From Rhizobium sp. P40RR-XXII (GTDB lineage: Bacteria > Pseudomonadota > Alphaproteobacteria > Rhizobiales > Rhizobiaceae), in the NCBI RefSeq assembly GCF_012641405.1, contig NZ_JABAII010000009.1, forward strand, positions 62,001 through 126,000: a stretch of 64,000 nucleotides of DNA, read 5' to 3'. Position numbers and translations under genes: made by a program. Shown here one piece after another: positions 53,306-62,045 of this stretch. A model generated the notes under the pieces. It was not told the DNA's origin and searched no databases. It saw only the letters and a list, made by a program, of their open reading frames with translations. Within the stretch, counting starts at the first letter, position 1. Every line of letters starts with the position of its first letter.

Positions 53306-53331
53306 TACGCAGGCGGTGGCCCAGTCGTTAC
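53306..53331 (-). promoter_or_regulatory. SigF-type promoter of the secreted hydrolase
   Basis: On the minus strand: GTAACG, 16 bases, CGTA. The -10 box has T where the other sites have A. It lies 37 bases before the hydrolase ATG and is divergent from the site at 53390. Confidence 0.7.
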
Positions 53332-53389
53332 GATGGAGCCAATCACTGTTTTGTCATCGCGATTTGACGGATCACGAAGATGTGACGCT

Positions 53390-53415
53390 GTAACTTTATC
53401 GCTGGCTCGAGCGAA
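53390..53415 (+). promoter_or_regulatory. SigF-type promoter of the DUF1223 gene
   Basis: On the plus strand: GTAACT, 16 bases, CGAA, 54 bases before the ATG. The -35 box has T in place of the G seen in the other five sites. Confidence 0.7.
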
Positions 53416-53468
53416 CTCCCTTTAGTCCGCCCGGATTGCCTGGTGCGGCCTCGGTTAGGAGCATCACC

Positions 53469-54167
53469 ATGGATAAACCCGGCAGGATCGGCGGATCGAT
53501 CCTCATGTCCTTGTTAACGGCCGTTGCGGCAACTCCGGTTGCGGCGGCTGACTTGCAGCCGAAAGTCGTCGAACTCTTCACCAGCCAGGGCTGTTCGTCT
53601 TGTCCTCCAGCAAACGCCAACCTCATCAAGATGAGCAACCGGAAGGATGTGCTCGCTTTGAGCTTCTCGGTAACCTACTGGGATTACCTCGGATGGAAAG
53701 ATACTTACGGGAAGCCTGAATTTACCGAGCGTCAAGTGACCTACGAGCCCGCCTTGAAACAAACCGGACCTTTTACGCCGCAGATGGTCGTCAACGGTGC
53801 GTCCACGGTGGTCGGAAATGATCTGTCCGAAGTTGAAAAACTTCTTGCCCAAGCAGCTCCTCTGAAAGGCCCGGCTCTGGCGTTCAGCGGAGACCACATC
53901 GAAATCGGTGCGGGCGCTGAACACGCAAATGCCGACGTCTGGCTGGTGCGATATGATCCCCAGGTCGAGGCCGTGCCGATCGCGCGAGGAGAAAACGGCG
54001 GAGCAACATTGCAGCATACGCACGTGGTCCGTCGACTGGATCGGTTGGGCACATGGGATGGCAGCAAGACCTCATTCTCCCTGCCTAACAAGGTCGCGGG
54101 ATTGAAAACCGCGGTACTCGTACAGCGCCCCGAAGGTGGCCCGATCCTGTCGGCGATCACTGACTGA
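53469..54167 (+). CDS. DUF1223 secreted thioredoxin-fold protein
   Basis: A 232-residue protein from the ATG at 53469 (MDKPGRIGGSILMS), with AGGAG as ribosome-binding site. After a signal peptide (cleavage near VAAAD), the mature part starts with VVELFTSQGCSSCPPANANL, the DUF1223 signature with a CSSC redox motif, then LSFSVTYWDYLGWKDTYG and TPQMVVNGASTVVG. It is a periplasmic thioredoxin-like protein of unknown target. A SigF-type promoter precedes it, divergent from the secreted hydrolase. Confidence 0.9.
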   Translation: MDKPGRIGGSILMSLLTAVAATPVAAADLQPKVVELFTSQGCSSCPPANANLIKMSNRKDVLALSFSVTYWDYLGWKDTYGKPEFTERQVTYEPALKQTGPFTPQMVVNGASTVVGNDLSEVEKLLAQAAPLKGPALAFSGDHIEIGAGAEHANADVWLVRYDPQVEAVPIARGENGGATLQHTHVVRRLDRLGTWDGSKTSFSLPNKVAGLKTAVLVQRPEGGPILSAITD

Positions 54168-54191
54168 CGGAGTGACCAGACACACTCGAAA

Positions 54192-54234
54192 GCCCGGCCG
54201 CCGGAACAGAAAAAGAGCGAGCGACCGGCCGGGC
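54192..54234 (+). terminator. Possible terminator hairpin after the DUF1223 gene
   Basis: GCCCGGCCG and CGGCCGGGC are exact complements, 25 bases apart, just after the DUF1223 stop. There is no T-run; the large loop makes this uncertain. Confidence 0.35.
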
Positions 54235-54530
54235 GACTTAGTGGGAGTATCATGGCTCGCTAGGGGCGCGTGCCTCCAGCTTTATCTCAGATTTCGTGTC
54301 GACATTGGAGGCGATTGCAAACAGCTCCTCCACCGTGATCGTGACCTTCTGACGATCTGGCGCGCCAAGCCCGTAGAAGCTGACCACGCGGTCTCGGCAA
54401 TCTCTTTCCTTGGATCGCAATGGATGCCGGCTGATTGATATCGGCGAAAACGTCATCCGTTGGTTGGGAAAGGCTCAGATTGTCGGCAAGGCTAAATCCT
54501 CAGTTTCCGATCCGGCAATCCCTGCGTCGC

Positions 54531-55235
54531 TTATGCTGTGGGTGGATAATTCGACGGAAAGAGAGCTCTTCTCGTTTCCTCGTCGTTTACCCGCTTGAAT
54601 GCATGATCCTTTCCCACCGCGCGAGCGCGGGCGACCGCTGGACGCGCGTCGACTGTGCCAAAGAGGCGTTTCAGGTTCGGATATGTCGCAAAAGGATCTT
54701 CCGTCCCCTTAAGCACCCTCGACGCCCGGTCCAGCCATCCCCAAGCCGACATGTCGGCAATCGTATATCCACTACCGACCAAAAAGGACCGTCCTTCCAG
54801 ATGGTCATTCAACACCTGATAGTGGCGTTCCGCCTCACGCCGATAGCGGTTGACCGCATAGTCGAGCCCTTCTGGTGCGGAATGCTGGAAATGCACCGCC
54901 TGACCGGAAAAGGGCCCGAGGCCAGTCGCTAGAAACATCAGCCAGGAGAGCAGTTCTGGCCGGTCTTCCGGCGAACCCAAAAACTGACCGGTCTTCTCAG
55001 CGAGGTAAATAAGGATTGCCGTCGAATCAAAAACCCGGGTCTCATTGCCACTAGGTCCGTCTGTATCGATAATCGCCGGCACCTTGCCGTTGGGATTGAT
55101 CGACCGGAAAGCCGGCTGATGCTGCTCTCCCTTGCTGGTATCGACGGGCACCGTCTCGTAAGCCAGCCCCGCCTCTTCAAGAAAGAGCGCGACTTTAGCG
55201 GGATTGGGTGTGGGATGAAAATAAAAGCGGATCAC
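54531..55235 (-). CDS. Glutathione S-transferase family protein
   Basis: A 234-residue GST: N-terminal thioredoxin-like domain (MIRFYFHPTPNPAKVALFLE, SINPNGKVPAIID with the cis-Pro, and FDSTAILIYLAEK, the glutathione-binding Ser-containing strand) and a C-terminal helical domain with FLVGSGYTIADMSAWGWL (N-capping box). It is the last gene of a four-gene leftward operon that starts with a TPR-methyltransferase and is preceded by a SigF-type promoter; in that setting it fits electrophile detoxification. Confidence 0.9.
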   Translation of the reverse strand: MIRFYFHPTPNPAKVALFLEEAGLAYETVPVDTSKGEQHQPAFRSINPNGKVPAIIDTDGPSGNETRVFDSTAILIYLAEKTGQFLGSPEDRPELLSWLMFLATGLGPFSGQAVHFQHSAPEGLDYAVNRYRREAERHYQVLNDHLEGRSFLVGSGYTIADMSAWGWLDRASRVLKGTEDPFATYPNLKRLFGTVDARPAVARARAVGKDHAFKRVNDEETRRALFPSNYPPTA

Positions 55236-55310
55236 TTGCGTCTCCTGTGTTTGTCACTCTTTATGCGCCGCGTTCGATCTATCTTCGCCACCGCACGGTC
55301 GGCTGCCTCA

Positions 55311-55724
55311 TCAAAAGGGCTTGGCGATCGCTAGCCAGTCGACCGCCGCAAAGGCCAGAAGGATTGCAATTGGCGCCCTCCGGTAGAGCGCGATTGATCG
55401 TCGGCTCTGGAGAAACCGCTTCAAGGCCGATCCTTGGAAAAGGTGCATGCCGGTTAGAAACGCAGCGGGAACCAACTTGAGCAAGAGCCAGGATGAACTG
55501 GTCCAACCCGCACCGAATGCCATCGTCAAACCTGCCATCCAAACCACCGCGAGTGCCGGCGTCGTTACCAGGCCGTCCCACCGCAGAAGGTATTCGCCGA
55601 GTCGCCGGGCGGCCATGTCGCCCGGCATGATCGCGAGGATCCGCAGTGCAAATGCCATGGCAAGCATTCCGCTGATGAGGAGAACGACGGCAAAGACATG
55701 AACCGCTTTCACATAGAGATACAT
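55311..55724 (-). CDS. CopD/DUF2269-like membrane protein
   Basis: A 137-residue protein with four hydrophobic segments: YVKAVHVFAVVLLISGMLAM (with a His that may bind heme or metal), TTPALAVVWMAGLTMAFGAG, WLLLKLVPAAFLTGMHLFQG (second His), and AIAILL near the end. This pattern of a four-helix protein with paired His in helices 1 and 3 recalls the CopD/HemJ superfamily. It begins 6 bases after the HAD gene, in one operon with the TPR-methyltransferase and GST genes. Confidence 0.65.
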   Translation of the reverse strand: MYLYVKAVHVFAVVLLISGMLAMAFALRILAIMPGDMAARRLGEYLLRWDGLVTTPALAVVWMAGLTMAFGAGWTSSSWLLLKLVPAAFLTGMHLFQGSALKRFLQSRRSIALYRRAPIAILLAFAAVDWLAIAKPF

Positions 55725-55730
55725 TAGGCG

Positions 55731-56486
55731 TCATGCCCCCGGGCTTTCAAAGATGTGCGGAATTTCCGCCAGCGAGCGCACGGTTAAATCCGCAGTGTAA
55801 TTCAAGGTCTCGGCCCGACCGCGCAGAAGATCGAATAGAGCGCGCTCGTCGACCCGCCGGCGCATGGCCTTATCGCGATCTCCCGAACGCGCGACACGAA
55901 TAACCGTGAACCCAAAACTCTTCGCCCCGCAAATATCGAAGCCGTTCGAAGACACGAAGACGACCTCGTTGGGCCTTACGCCGAACGTCTCACCGACCAA
56001 GGCATAGGCGTCTGGAGCCGGCTTGAACGCTTGTTTGGTGTCGACGCTTAGCACGCGATCGAAACACTGATCGAACCCGGAGAATTTTACAAGTTCGGCA
56101 AGCATCGCGGGACTACCGTTCGACAATATTGCGCGCTTGTGCGCAATCAGCCCATCGAGACAATGTCGCGCGTCATCATAAGGCCGCAGGTGGAAATAGG
56201 CAGCGGCTATGCACTCGACACGATGTGCCGTCGCGTCCAGATGGAGCGAACGAAGCGTATAATCGAGAGCACGCTTCGTCAGAACCCAGAAGTCCTCGTA
56301 CTTGCCCATCATCGACGTGAGCCATGTGTATTCCAGCTGTTTCATTCGCCAGACGGCGGTGATTAGGCTCCCGTAGCCCGGAAACGCGGCCTCTACCGTT
56401 TGCTCAACCGATCCGATGTCGTAAAGCGTACCATATGCGTCGAAGACGAATGCCTTGATCCCTTGTCGCACCGATTTCCCTCTCAC
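55731..56486 (-). CDS. Haloacid dehalogenase type II-family hydrolase
   Basis: A 251-residue HAD protein: motif I FVFDAYGTLYD (nucleophile Asp), cap domain (WRMKQLEYTWLTSMMGKYED), motif II AILSNGSPAML, KPAPDAY with the conserved Lys, and FVSSNGFDICGAKSFGF. The pattern is that of L-2-haloacid dehalogenases, including the Arg/Lys and Asn-Asp residues of type II. Actual substrate may be another small acid. It sits 21 bases after the methyltransferase stop, in the same operon. Confidence 0.88.
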   Translation of the reverse strand: MRGKSVRQGIKAFVFDAYGTLYDIGSVEQTVEAAFPGYGSLITAVWRMKQLEYTWLTSMMGKYEDFWVLTKRALDYTLRSLHLDATAHRVECIAAAYFHLRPYDDARHCLDGLIAHKRAILSNGSPAMLAELVKFSGFDQCFDRVLSVDTKQAFKPAPDAYALVGETFGVRPNEVVFVSSNGFDICGAKSFGFTVIRVARSGDRDKAMRRRVDERALFDLLRGRAETLNYTADLTVRSLAEIPHIFESPGA

Positions 56487-56507
56487 GAAAATGAGTTTGA
56501 AACGCTA

Positions 56508-57878
56508 TCAGCCAGTGCGCGGCGCCGCCATCACGATCAGGCTGTTACGGTCATGACCGACAACGACCTTGAATGTCGAACCCTGCACGACTGAGATCGG
56601 CGCTGGAAATGGATGCAGGACCTGCAGCCATCCACCGTCTGAATAGTCGTCTGGATGGTTGGTGAATTCGATTCCTTCTGCAAGATCGATCTTCAGCCAT
56701 TGCACGATGCCGGCGGCCATTCCGTTCGATGTGACGGGAATGTCGATGACGCGATATTCCCCGGCGTGAATCGGGACGGTTAGGTCGATGGTCTGCAAAT
56801 CAATATCGTGCGACAGACGCTTCCATTCGGTCATCGTTCCGTGGATTGGAAGCTTATTCGGCGCGAGCGATGAAAAAGCGGAGACGTCAAAGCCAGAAAC
56901 TTCGTCGACAAATGCGTATTTGCTTAAAATCTCGCTTTCTACGAGGCAACCGACCGCGGTCGCGCCTCGCGGAATGATAATCGCATCCGCGTTGATCAAC
57001 CGCTTATGTGCATCCTCGAAGGTCTCGACAACATCCTCTGCGAGAAGATCACTCGACAGGATTTCCGATACGAGGATGTCGGCCCGGCAGTCCATATCCC
57101 TGCCGACAACAAGTTCGGAAGAACTTTTGTTGACCACGACGACGCGATCGGAAAGGCCATTTTGCTCTACAACTTTTCTGGCCGTTTCGGCGATAATCGG
57201 GACAACCTCACAGGTGACGACGTGCTTTGCCCCTGCTCTCGCCGCCATCATCGACAGCAGCCCACTGCCGGTCCCGATATCAAGAATTTGCGCATCCGGT
57301 CCCCGATCGGCGATCGCTTTGGCAATAGCCGCTTCGAACGCATCGTTCCGGGGAGCATCGTTCAGCATCGGAATATGCCAGAACGGCACGATGCGGGACG
57401 TCAAGCGACGAAGCTGGTGTTGCGCCAAGACGTTGCTCGGTTGATGTTGCACCAGGGCGCGGAACTTCTCCAGAGCATCATGTTGGCGATTGGCTTGGGT
57501 AAGCGCGACCGCGAGATTGTTGAGTGCGAGCATATTATCCGGGGAGCCCAGCGTTGCAGCTTCAAAACAGCTCACTGCCTCAGCGGCCTGCCCCACTTTC
57601 AGGTGAAGAGCGCCTTTTTCGAGAAGCGCGACCGGGTGGTCGGGACGAATCCGCAACAGGTCGTTCCAATATGCAATCGCGGCCTCGTACTTTCCACGCG
57701 CGCCTACCACCCCCGCAAGCAATGGTAAGATGTCCGGGATCCGGTAGCTTTGCTTCAACACTTCGACATAATACTGCTCCGCAGGTCCGAGATCGCCGGA
57801 GGCGTGGAATTTCATAGCTTCATTCAGGAATTCACGCGCCTTTGAGAAGTCCTGTTGCAAAGGTTCTGCCGTCATCAA
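56508..57878 (-). CDS. TPR-domain SAM-dependent methyltransferase (PRMT-like)
   Basis: A 456-residue protein: an N-terminal set of about four TPR units (residues 12-150) and a C-terminal class I methyltransferase with SAM motif I ILDIGTGSGLLSMMAARAGA (about residues 198-217), motif II CEVVPIIAETA, and a PRMT-like beta-barrel after DILVSEILSSDLLAEDVVET; the acidic SEILSS loop stands where protein arginine methyltransferases carry their double-E loop. It heads an operon with HAD, CopD-like and GST genes, with a SigF-type promoter (57914-57939). The substrate could be a protein; this is unproven. Confidence 0.85.
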   Translation of the reverse strand: MMTAEPLQQDFSKAREFLNEAMKFHASGDLGPAEQYYVEVLKQSYRIPDILPLLAGVVGARGKYEAAIAYWNDLLRIRPDHPVALLEKGALHLKVGQAAEAVSCFEAATLGSPDNMLALNNLAVALTQANRQHDALEKFRALVQHQPSNVLAQHQLRRLTSRIVPFWHIPMLNDAPRNDAFEAAIAKAIADRGPDAQILDIGTGSGLLSMMAARAGAKHVVTCEVVPIIAETARKVVEQNGLSDRVVVVNKSSSELVVGRDMDCRADILVSEILSSDLLAEDVVETFEDAHKRLINADAIIIPRGATAVGCLVESEILSKYAFVDEVSGFDVSAFSSLAPNKLPIHGTMTEWKRLSHDIDLQTIDLTVPIHAGEYRVIDIPVTSNGMAAGIVQWLKIDLAEGIEFTNHPDDYSDGGWLQVLHPFPAPISVVQGSTFKVVVGHDRNSLIVMAAPRTG

Positions 57879-57913
57879 ATGTCCCCCAGCGACTAGATCG
57901 ATCCTCGTGCATC

Positions 57914-57939
57914 TTCGCTGGCAGAACTAGTTTCGTTAC
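57914..57939 (-). promoter_or_regulatory. SigF-type promoter of the TPR-methyltransferase operon
   Basis: On the minus strand: GTAACG, 16 bases, CGAA, with the -10 box 36 bases before the methyltransferase start. Same boxes and spacing as in front of bufA and the sigma gene. Confidence 0.8.
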
Positions 57940-58066
57940 AGTCGCTCGCAGAAATAATCGGAATTCGTCGCCTTCCCTGCGCCCGGACCGTCGCTCCGCC
58001 GTCCGCACACGCCTTCATGATTTCGAACCACAATCCCATTCTCTGAATTATCAAGAGATCATCTCC

Positions 58067-58480
58067 GTGAATTGCGCCTATCCGGCCGCTCCCGAAGGAT
58101 ATCTGAACCTCTCTAACACGCTGGCCAAGAGCAAGCTTGCAGCACCGACCCGCGAACGCATCGCGCTTGTCGTCGCACAGATCAAGGGTTACGACTATTG
58201 CCTTTCAGCCCATCACTACCTCGGCAAGAACCTTGCCAAGCTCGACGAAGCCGAAAACGCTGCCAACCCAAATGGTGCTTCGAACCATCCCGGGACCGAT
58301 ACGGCGGGGCGCTTTGCCACTGAGGTGGCACGCGAGCGCCGCCATGTCGAGGACCTCTCTGCATAGACGTGGCGCCGGCTACAGTGATGGCGAGATTATC
58401 GAAATCCTCCTTCATGTCGCTTTGAACATCTGGACGAATTATCTCAACGAAATCGCCAAGACCAATATTGATTCCCAGCA
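58067..58480 (+). pseudogene. Frameshifted AhpD-like carboxymuconolactone decarboxylase
   Basis: One frame (58067-58365) encodes the AhpD-like core LAAPTRERIALVVAQIKGYD, YCLSAHHYLGKNLAKLDEAE and DTAGRFATEVARERRHVED, including the CxxH active site. At about 58355 the reading moves to another frame, which continues properly with AGYSDGEIIEILLHVALNIW and TNYLNEIAKTNID. The usual 50-residue N-terminal part is also missing. AhpD-like proteins reduce peroxides through a CxxC/CxxH pair; this copy is broken unless sequencing error explains the shift. Confidence 0.7.
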
Positions 58481-58631
58481 CGTGACGACGAAGCCATGGC
58501 CTCCCGGGATTCCCCCTCGAGCAGGGGTTTCCGATCTGATAACGATTTGGCTCCGTTGACGACCGGCTATAACAAGGCGGCGGCCGAAACGACTTCGCGA
58601 TATGCGGTCGCTCACACGGTCTAAGGTGACA

Positions 58632-61253
58632 TTACCGCTGGATGAGGTTCGCGATAAGCGCAGTCCAGCCCGTCTGATGTGCGGCGCCAAGGCCCTTGCC
58701 GGTATCGCCGTGGAAGTATTCGTGGAACAACAGATTGTTGTCAATCACCGAATCCGACGTCAGCGCGGCGCGGCGTCCGTTGGCGTCTGCAATGAAGAGC
58801 CGTTGCAGGCGCCGACTCAGCTCGTCGGCGACGCCGGCAAGACTGAGCATCACACCCGAACCGACAGGGCATTCCACACGGTAGTCGTCGCCGAAGTAGG
58901 TGTGAAGCTTTTGCAAGGAGTCGATCAGCAAAAAATTGACCGGCATCCAGATCGGTCCCCTCCAATTCGAATTGCCTCCGAAAAGTCCGGTCAGGGACTC
59001 TCCGGGCGTATAGGTCGCGTCGAAGCGCATACCGGCAAATACGAGATCGCAAGGAGCCTTAAGATGGGCCTTCGACATGGATCGCACGCCAAAATCCGAT
59101 AGAAATTCCTCCGGATCGAGCATTCGGCGAAGCAAATCTCTCAAGCGATCGCCATGCAGCAACGAAAGGAGGGCGCGTTCCCCGGATCCAGGTTCGGTCC
59201 ACTTGGGAACAAGGTTTGCAAGCTGTGGTCGATGCTGCAGAAGCCAACGCAGACGTTTTGAAAATTCCGGAACCTTGTCGAGCATTGCCTGATCGAGAAC
59301 CTCGACTGCAAAGATGGGGATCAGGCCAACCATCGACCTCACTGGAATCGCCTGGATTTCGCCCCCTCTCGTATGCAAAGTGTCGTAGAAGAAGCCGTCG
59401 GCCTCGTGCCAGAGGCTTTGCCCGCTGCCTGCCACGTCAGCCATTGCGCCGGCGATCGAGAGGAAATGCTCGAAGAACTTTGTCGCGACATCCTCATACA
59501 CCGGATCTGTCATCGACAATTCAAGTGCAATGCGCATCAGGTTGAGCGCATACATTGCCATCCAGGCGGTGCCATCCGCCTGGTCGATCGAGGCACCGTC
59601 CGGCAGGATCTCCGAGCGATTGAACGGGCTGATGTTGTCGAGGCCGAGAAAGCCTCCCTGAAAGATATTCCGGCCCCCACTGTCCTTGCGATTGACCCAC
59701 CAAGTAAAGTTCAGCATCAGCTTGTGAAATATTCTTTTGAGAAAAGCCGTATCGGCAATACCGGTAAGGCTGCGATCCGCCTGATAGACCTTCAAAGCTG
59801 CCCACGCATGAACCGGCGGATTGACGTCACCGAACTCCCATTCATAGGCAGGAAGCTGCCCGTTCGGATGCATGAACCATTCGCGAGTAAAAAGAACCAG
59901 CTGGTCTTTCGCAAAACCCGGATCGACAAGAGCGAGAGATACGCAGTGGAATGCAAGGTCCCAGGCCGCATACCAAGGATATTCCCATGTATCTGGCATG
60001 GAAATGACATCGGCATTGTTGAGATGGCGCCAGTCGGCATTTCGGCCCTTCAGCCGCTGGATTGGCGGCGTTGGCTGAGCCGGATCCCCCGCCAGCCAGA
60101 TCGGGACGTCAAAATAGTAAACCTGCTTTGACCACAGCATGCCTGCGAGCGCCTGCCGATGGATTCCGCGCGCATCCGCATCACGGATACCTACCTGAAC
60201 GACCTCGTAAAATTCATTTGCCTCCACGATACGCTGGTTGAAGATCGCATTGAAGTCTTCGAAAGGTTCGCTTGCAACGCCGTCCGGGCGCCAGCGCATC
60301 CGGATCTCGCGACTTCCAAGAGGTGGCAGGTCGAGAATAATATGAGCCGCTGCTTTCGTCCCGAGCCCATCGACGCTGACGGCGGTCTTCGTTGCGTTGA
60401 CGACGTAGTCGTTGATGCCATCCTTGAACAGGCCCAGACCCGCCGAACCGAACAAAAGAGGCGCGTTTGTTTCGTTTTCACAAAACAGCAACTCCGCGGT
60501 ACTGTCGCTGCTCCAGCGCCACGTCTTCTTGCCTGCCCGACACGCCAGCACGTCCCCGGATGCGGTCGCCTTGAGGATCGGCCGTTCGCTGCCCGGTTTC
60601 CACGACCATGTGTTTCTCGCCCAGACATGCGGCAAGACGTGGATACGTGCGGCGTGTGATGCAGCACTCTTGACCGATACCCGCATCAAGATGTCATCCG
60701 GTGATGCCTTGGCGTACTCGACCGTGACGTCAAAAAAGCGCCCATCGGCAAAAATACCGGTGTCGCCGAGTTCATACTCCGAGTCCCACCTGGAACGCTG
60801 TCCGTTGACCCGGATCAGTTCCTCATAGGGAAACGCCCCTTGGGGGTAGCGATAGACCATCTTCTGATAGGAATGTGTCGGGGTCGCGTCGAGATAGTGA
60901 TAGACTTCCTTGACGTCCTCCCCATGATTGCCCTGTTCGTTGCTGAGACCGAACAGCCGCTCCTTGAGAACCTTATCCTGGCCGTTCCACATCGCCAATC
61001 CGAGGCACCATCGCATGCTCTGGTCACAAAAGCCGGCGATTCCGTCTTCGCCCCAGCGATAGGCGCGGCTACGTGCATGATCAAAGGTCAGCGCGTTCCA
61101 CGCATCACCATTGGCGCTATAGTCTTCCCGGACGGTGCCCCACTGCCGTTCCGCGAGATAGGGGCCCCACCGGCGCCAGCCGACGCCGGTCACTATTTCG
61201 CGCAGGCGCCTGCCTTCGCTGGTTTCGAAGATCGATGAGATAGTTGAGGCCAT
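58632..61253 (-). CDS. MGH1-type glycoside hydrolase (GH63/glucosidase-like)
   Basis: An 873-residue soluble protein with an (alpha/alpha)6 barrel of the trehalase/glucosidase type: WGPYLAERQWGTVREDYS near the start, FPYEELIRVNG and YELGDTGIF in the N-terminal sandwich, WEYPWYAAWDLAFHCVSLAL in the barrel (catalytic Asp likely there), ASIDQADGTAWMAMYALNLM and, near the end, GAAHQTGWTALIANLIQ, all common to this family. No signal peptide. Homologues hydrolyse alpha-glucosides such as mannosylglycerate or glucosylglycerate; the specificity here is not readable. It follows a DUF2934 gene whose SigF-type promoter may drive both. Confidence 0.9.
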   Translation of the reverse strand: MASTISSIFETSEGRRLREIVTGVGWRRWGPYLAERQWGTVREDYSANGDAWNALTFDHARSRAYRWGEDGIAGFCDQSMRWCLGLAMWNGQDKVLKERLFGLSNEQGNHGEDVKEVYHYLDATPTHSYQKMVYRYPQGAFPYEELIRVNGQRSRWDSEYELGDTGIFADGRFFDVTVEYAKASPDDILMRVSVKSAASHAARIHVLPHVWARNTWSWKPGSERPILKATASGDVLACRAGKKTWRWSSDSTAELLFCENETNAPLLFGSAGLGLFKDGINDYVVNATKTAVSVDGLGTKAAAHIILDLPPLGSREIRMRWRPDGVASEPFEDFNAIFNQRIVEANEFYEVVQVGIRDADARGIHRQALAGMLWSKQVYYFDVPIWLAGDPAQPTPPIQRLKGRNADWRHLNNADVISMPDTWEYPWYAAWDLAFHCVSLALVDPGFAKDQLVLFTREWFMHPNGQLPAYEWEFGDVNPPVHAWAALKVYQADRSLTGIADTAFLKRIFHKLMLNFTWWVNRKDSGGRNIFQGGFLGLDNISPFNRSEILPDGASIDQADGTAWMAMYALNLMRIALELSMTDPVYEDVATKFFEHFLSIAGAMADVAGSGQSLWHEADGFFYDTLHTRGGEIQAIPVRSMVGLIPIFAVEVLDQAMLDKVPEFSKRLRWLLQHRPQLANLVPKWTEPGSGERALLSLLHGDRLRDLLRRMLDPEEFLSDFGVRSMSKAHLKAPCDLVFAGMRFDATYTPGESLTGLFGGNSNWRGPIWMPVNFLLIDSLQKLHTYFGDDYRVECPVGSGVMLSLAGVADELSRRLQRLFIADANGRRAALTSDSVIDNNLLFHEYFHGDTGKGLGAAHQTGWTALIANLIQR

Positions 61254-61305
61254 GGTGGTCCCGTGTCAATTCGGGGGTCAGGGAAACTGTCCCCCGAAAG
61301 AATTA

Positions 61306-61500
61306 CTAGTTCGTTGCGTCCGCCCCGGTCGTAACGGGATCGGTTTTGGAAATTGATCCAAGCGCGTCGGCACGCGCCTTGTGCCAATGCTCATCGGCCA
61401 GTCCTTCCGGCTGGCCATCCTCAAGCCACAGCAAATAAGCCCGCTCGCGGATGATGTCCTCGTCAATATCTCGTCTCGTCTCGTCGGCTGTTGTTTTCAT
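61306..61500 (-). CDS. DUF2934 family small protein
   Basis: A 64-residue protein from the ATG at 61500 (MKTTADETRRDIDED). It carries the DUF2934 core IRERAYLLWLEDGQPEGLAD then EHWHKARAD. Function unknown; such proteins are often encoded near glycogen/trehalose-type genes and stress genes in rhizobia. It is 52 bases ahead of the glycoside hydrolase, downstream of a SigF-type promoter. Confidence 0.85.
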   Translation of the reverse strand: MKTTADETRRDIDEDIIRERAYLLWLEDGQPEGLADEHWHKARADALGSISKTDPVTTGADATN

Positions 61501-61585
61501 GGGCGTATTCCAGATTTGCGTTTCGGAAAGTCCTCTTGAAGATCTTTCGTTTGCCAGTGAGCGACGAAAGATGGGACATCCCATA

Positions 61586-61611
61586 TTCGCCGCCACAGCG
61601 CAAAACGTTAC
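61586..61611 (-). promoter_or_regulatory. SigF-type promoter of the DUF2934/glycosidase pair
   Basis: On the minus strand: GTAACG, 16 bases, CGAA. The -10 box is 86 bases before the DUF2934 ATG. The motif and spacing are the same as at the other sites. Confidence 0.7.
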
Positions 61612-61653
61612 AGCACATCGCGTTTTTGGGTAACTCAAACCCAAGAATCTCAA

Positions 61654-62045
61654 TTCTACAGTCGGTGGGTCAACGCGACCCGCGGCGGGCCAGGGTTCGT
61701 CGTATTCCGTCTATGCCATCACAACGGAGCCGAACTGTCCCTTCTCATCGACAAATGGGCGTCGGCCGATCCATGGCTTTGACCGACAGTTCCATAGAAC
61801 CGGCTTCATCAAGGTGCGGATGGTTGGAAAGCCGGTGGCGCGGCATCTCATCAGAGTACATGTCGGCATGGGCCAACGCGCATTTTCACGTCACCTCGAC
61901 CAGATAATCAGACGTCTCACGTTCGGCGGAGAGCATAATGGCAAGACACCGCAAGCGTGATAGATGTTCGGCGGGAATGTCACGCAATCGGGTTGCATCT
62001 CACATCGCTCGGCAATGGAACAGTCATACTGATCCTTTTGGTGGC
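61654..62045. other. Intergenic stretch, no gene seen
   Basis: Nothing is supported between the SigF-type promoter of the DUF2934 gene and the small membrane protein gene. Short frames show no domain or start signal. Confidence 0.3.
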
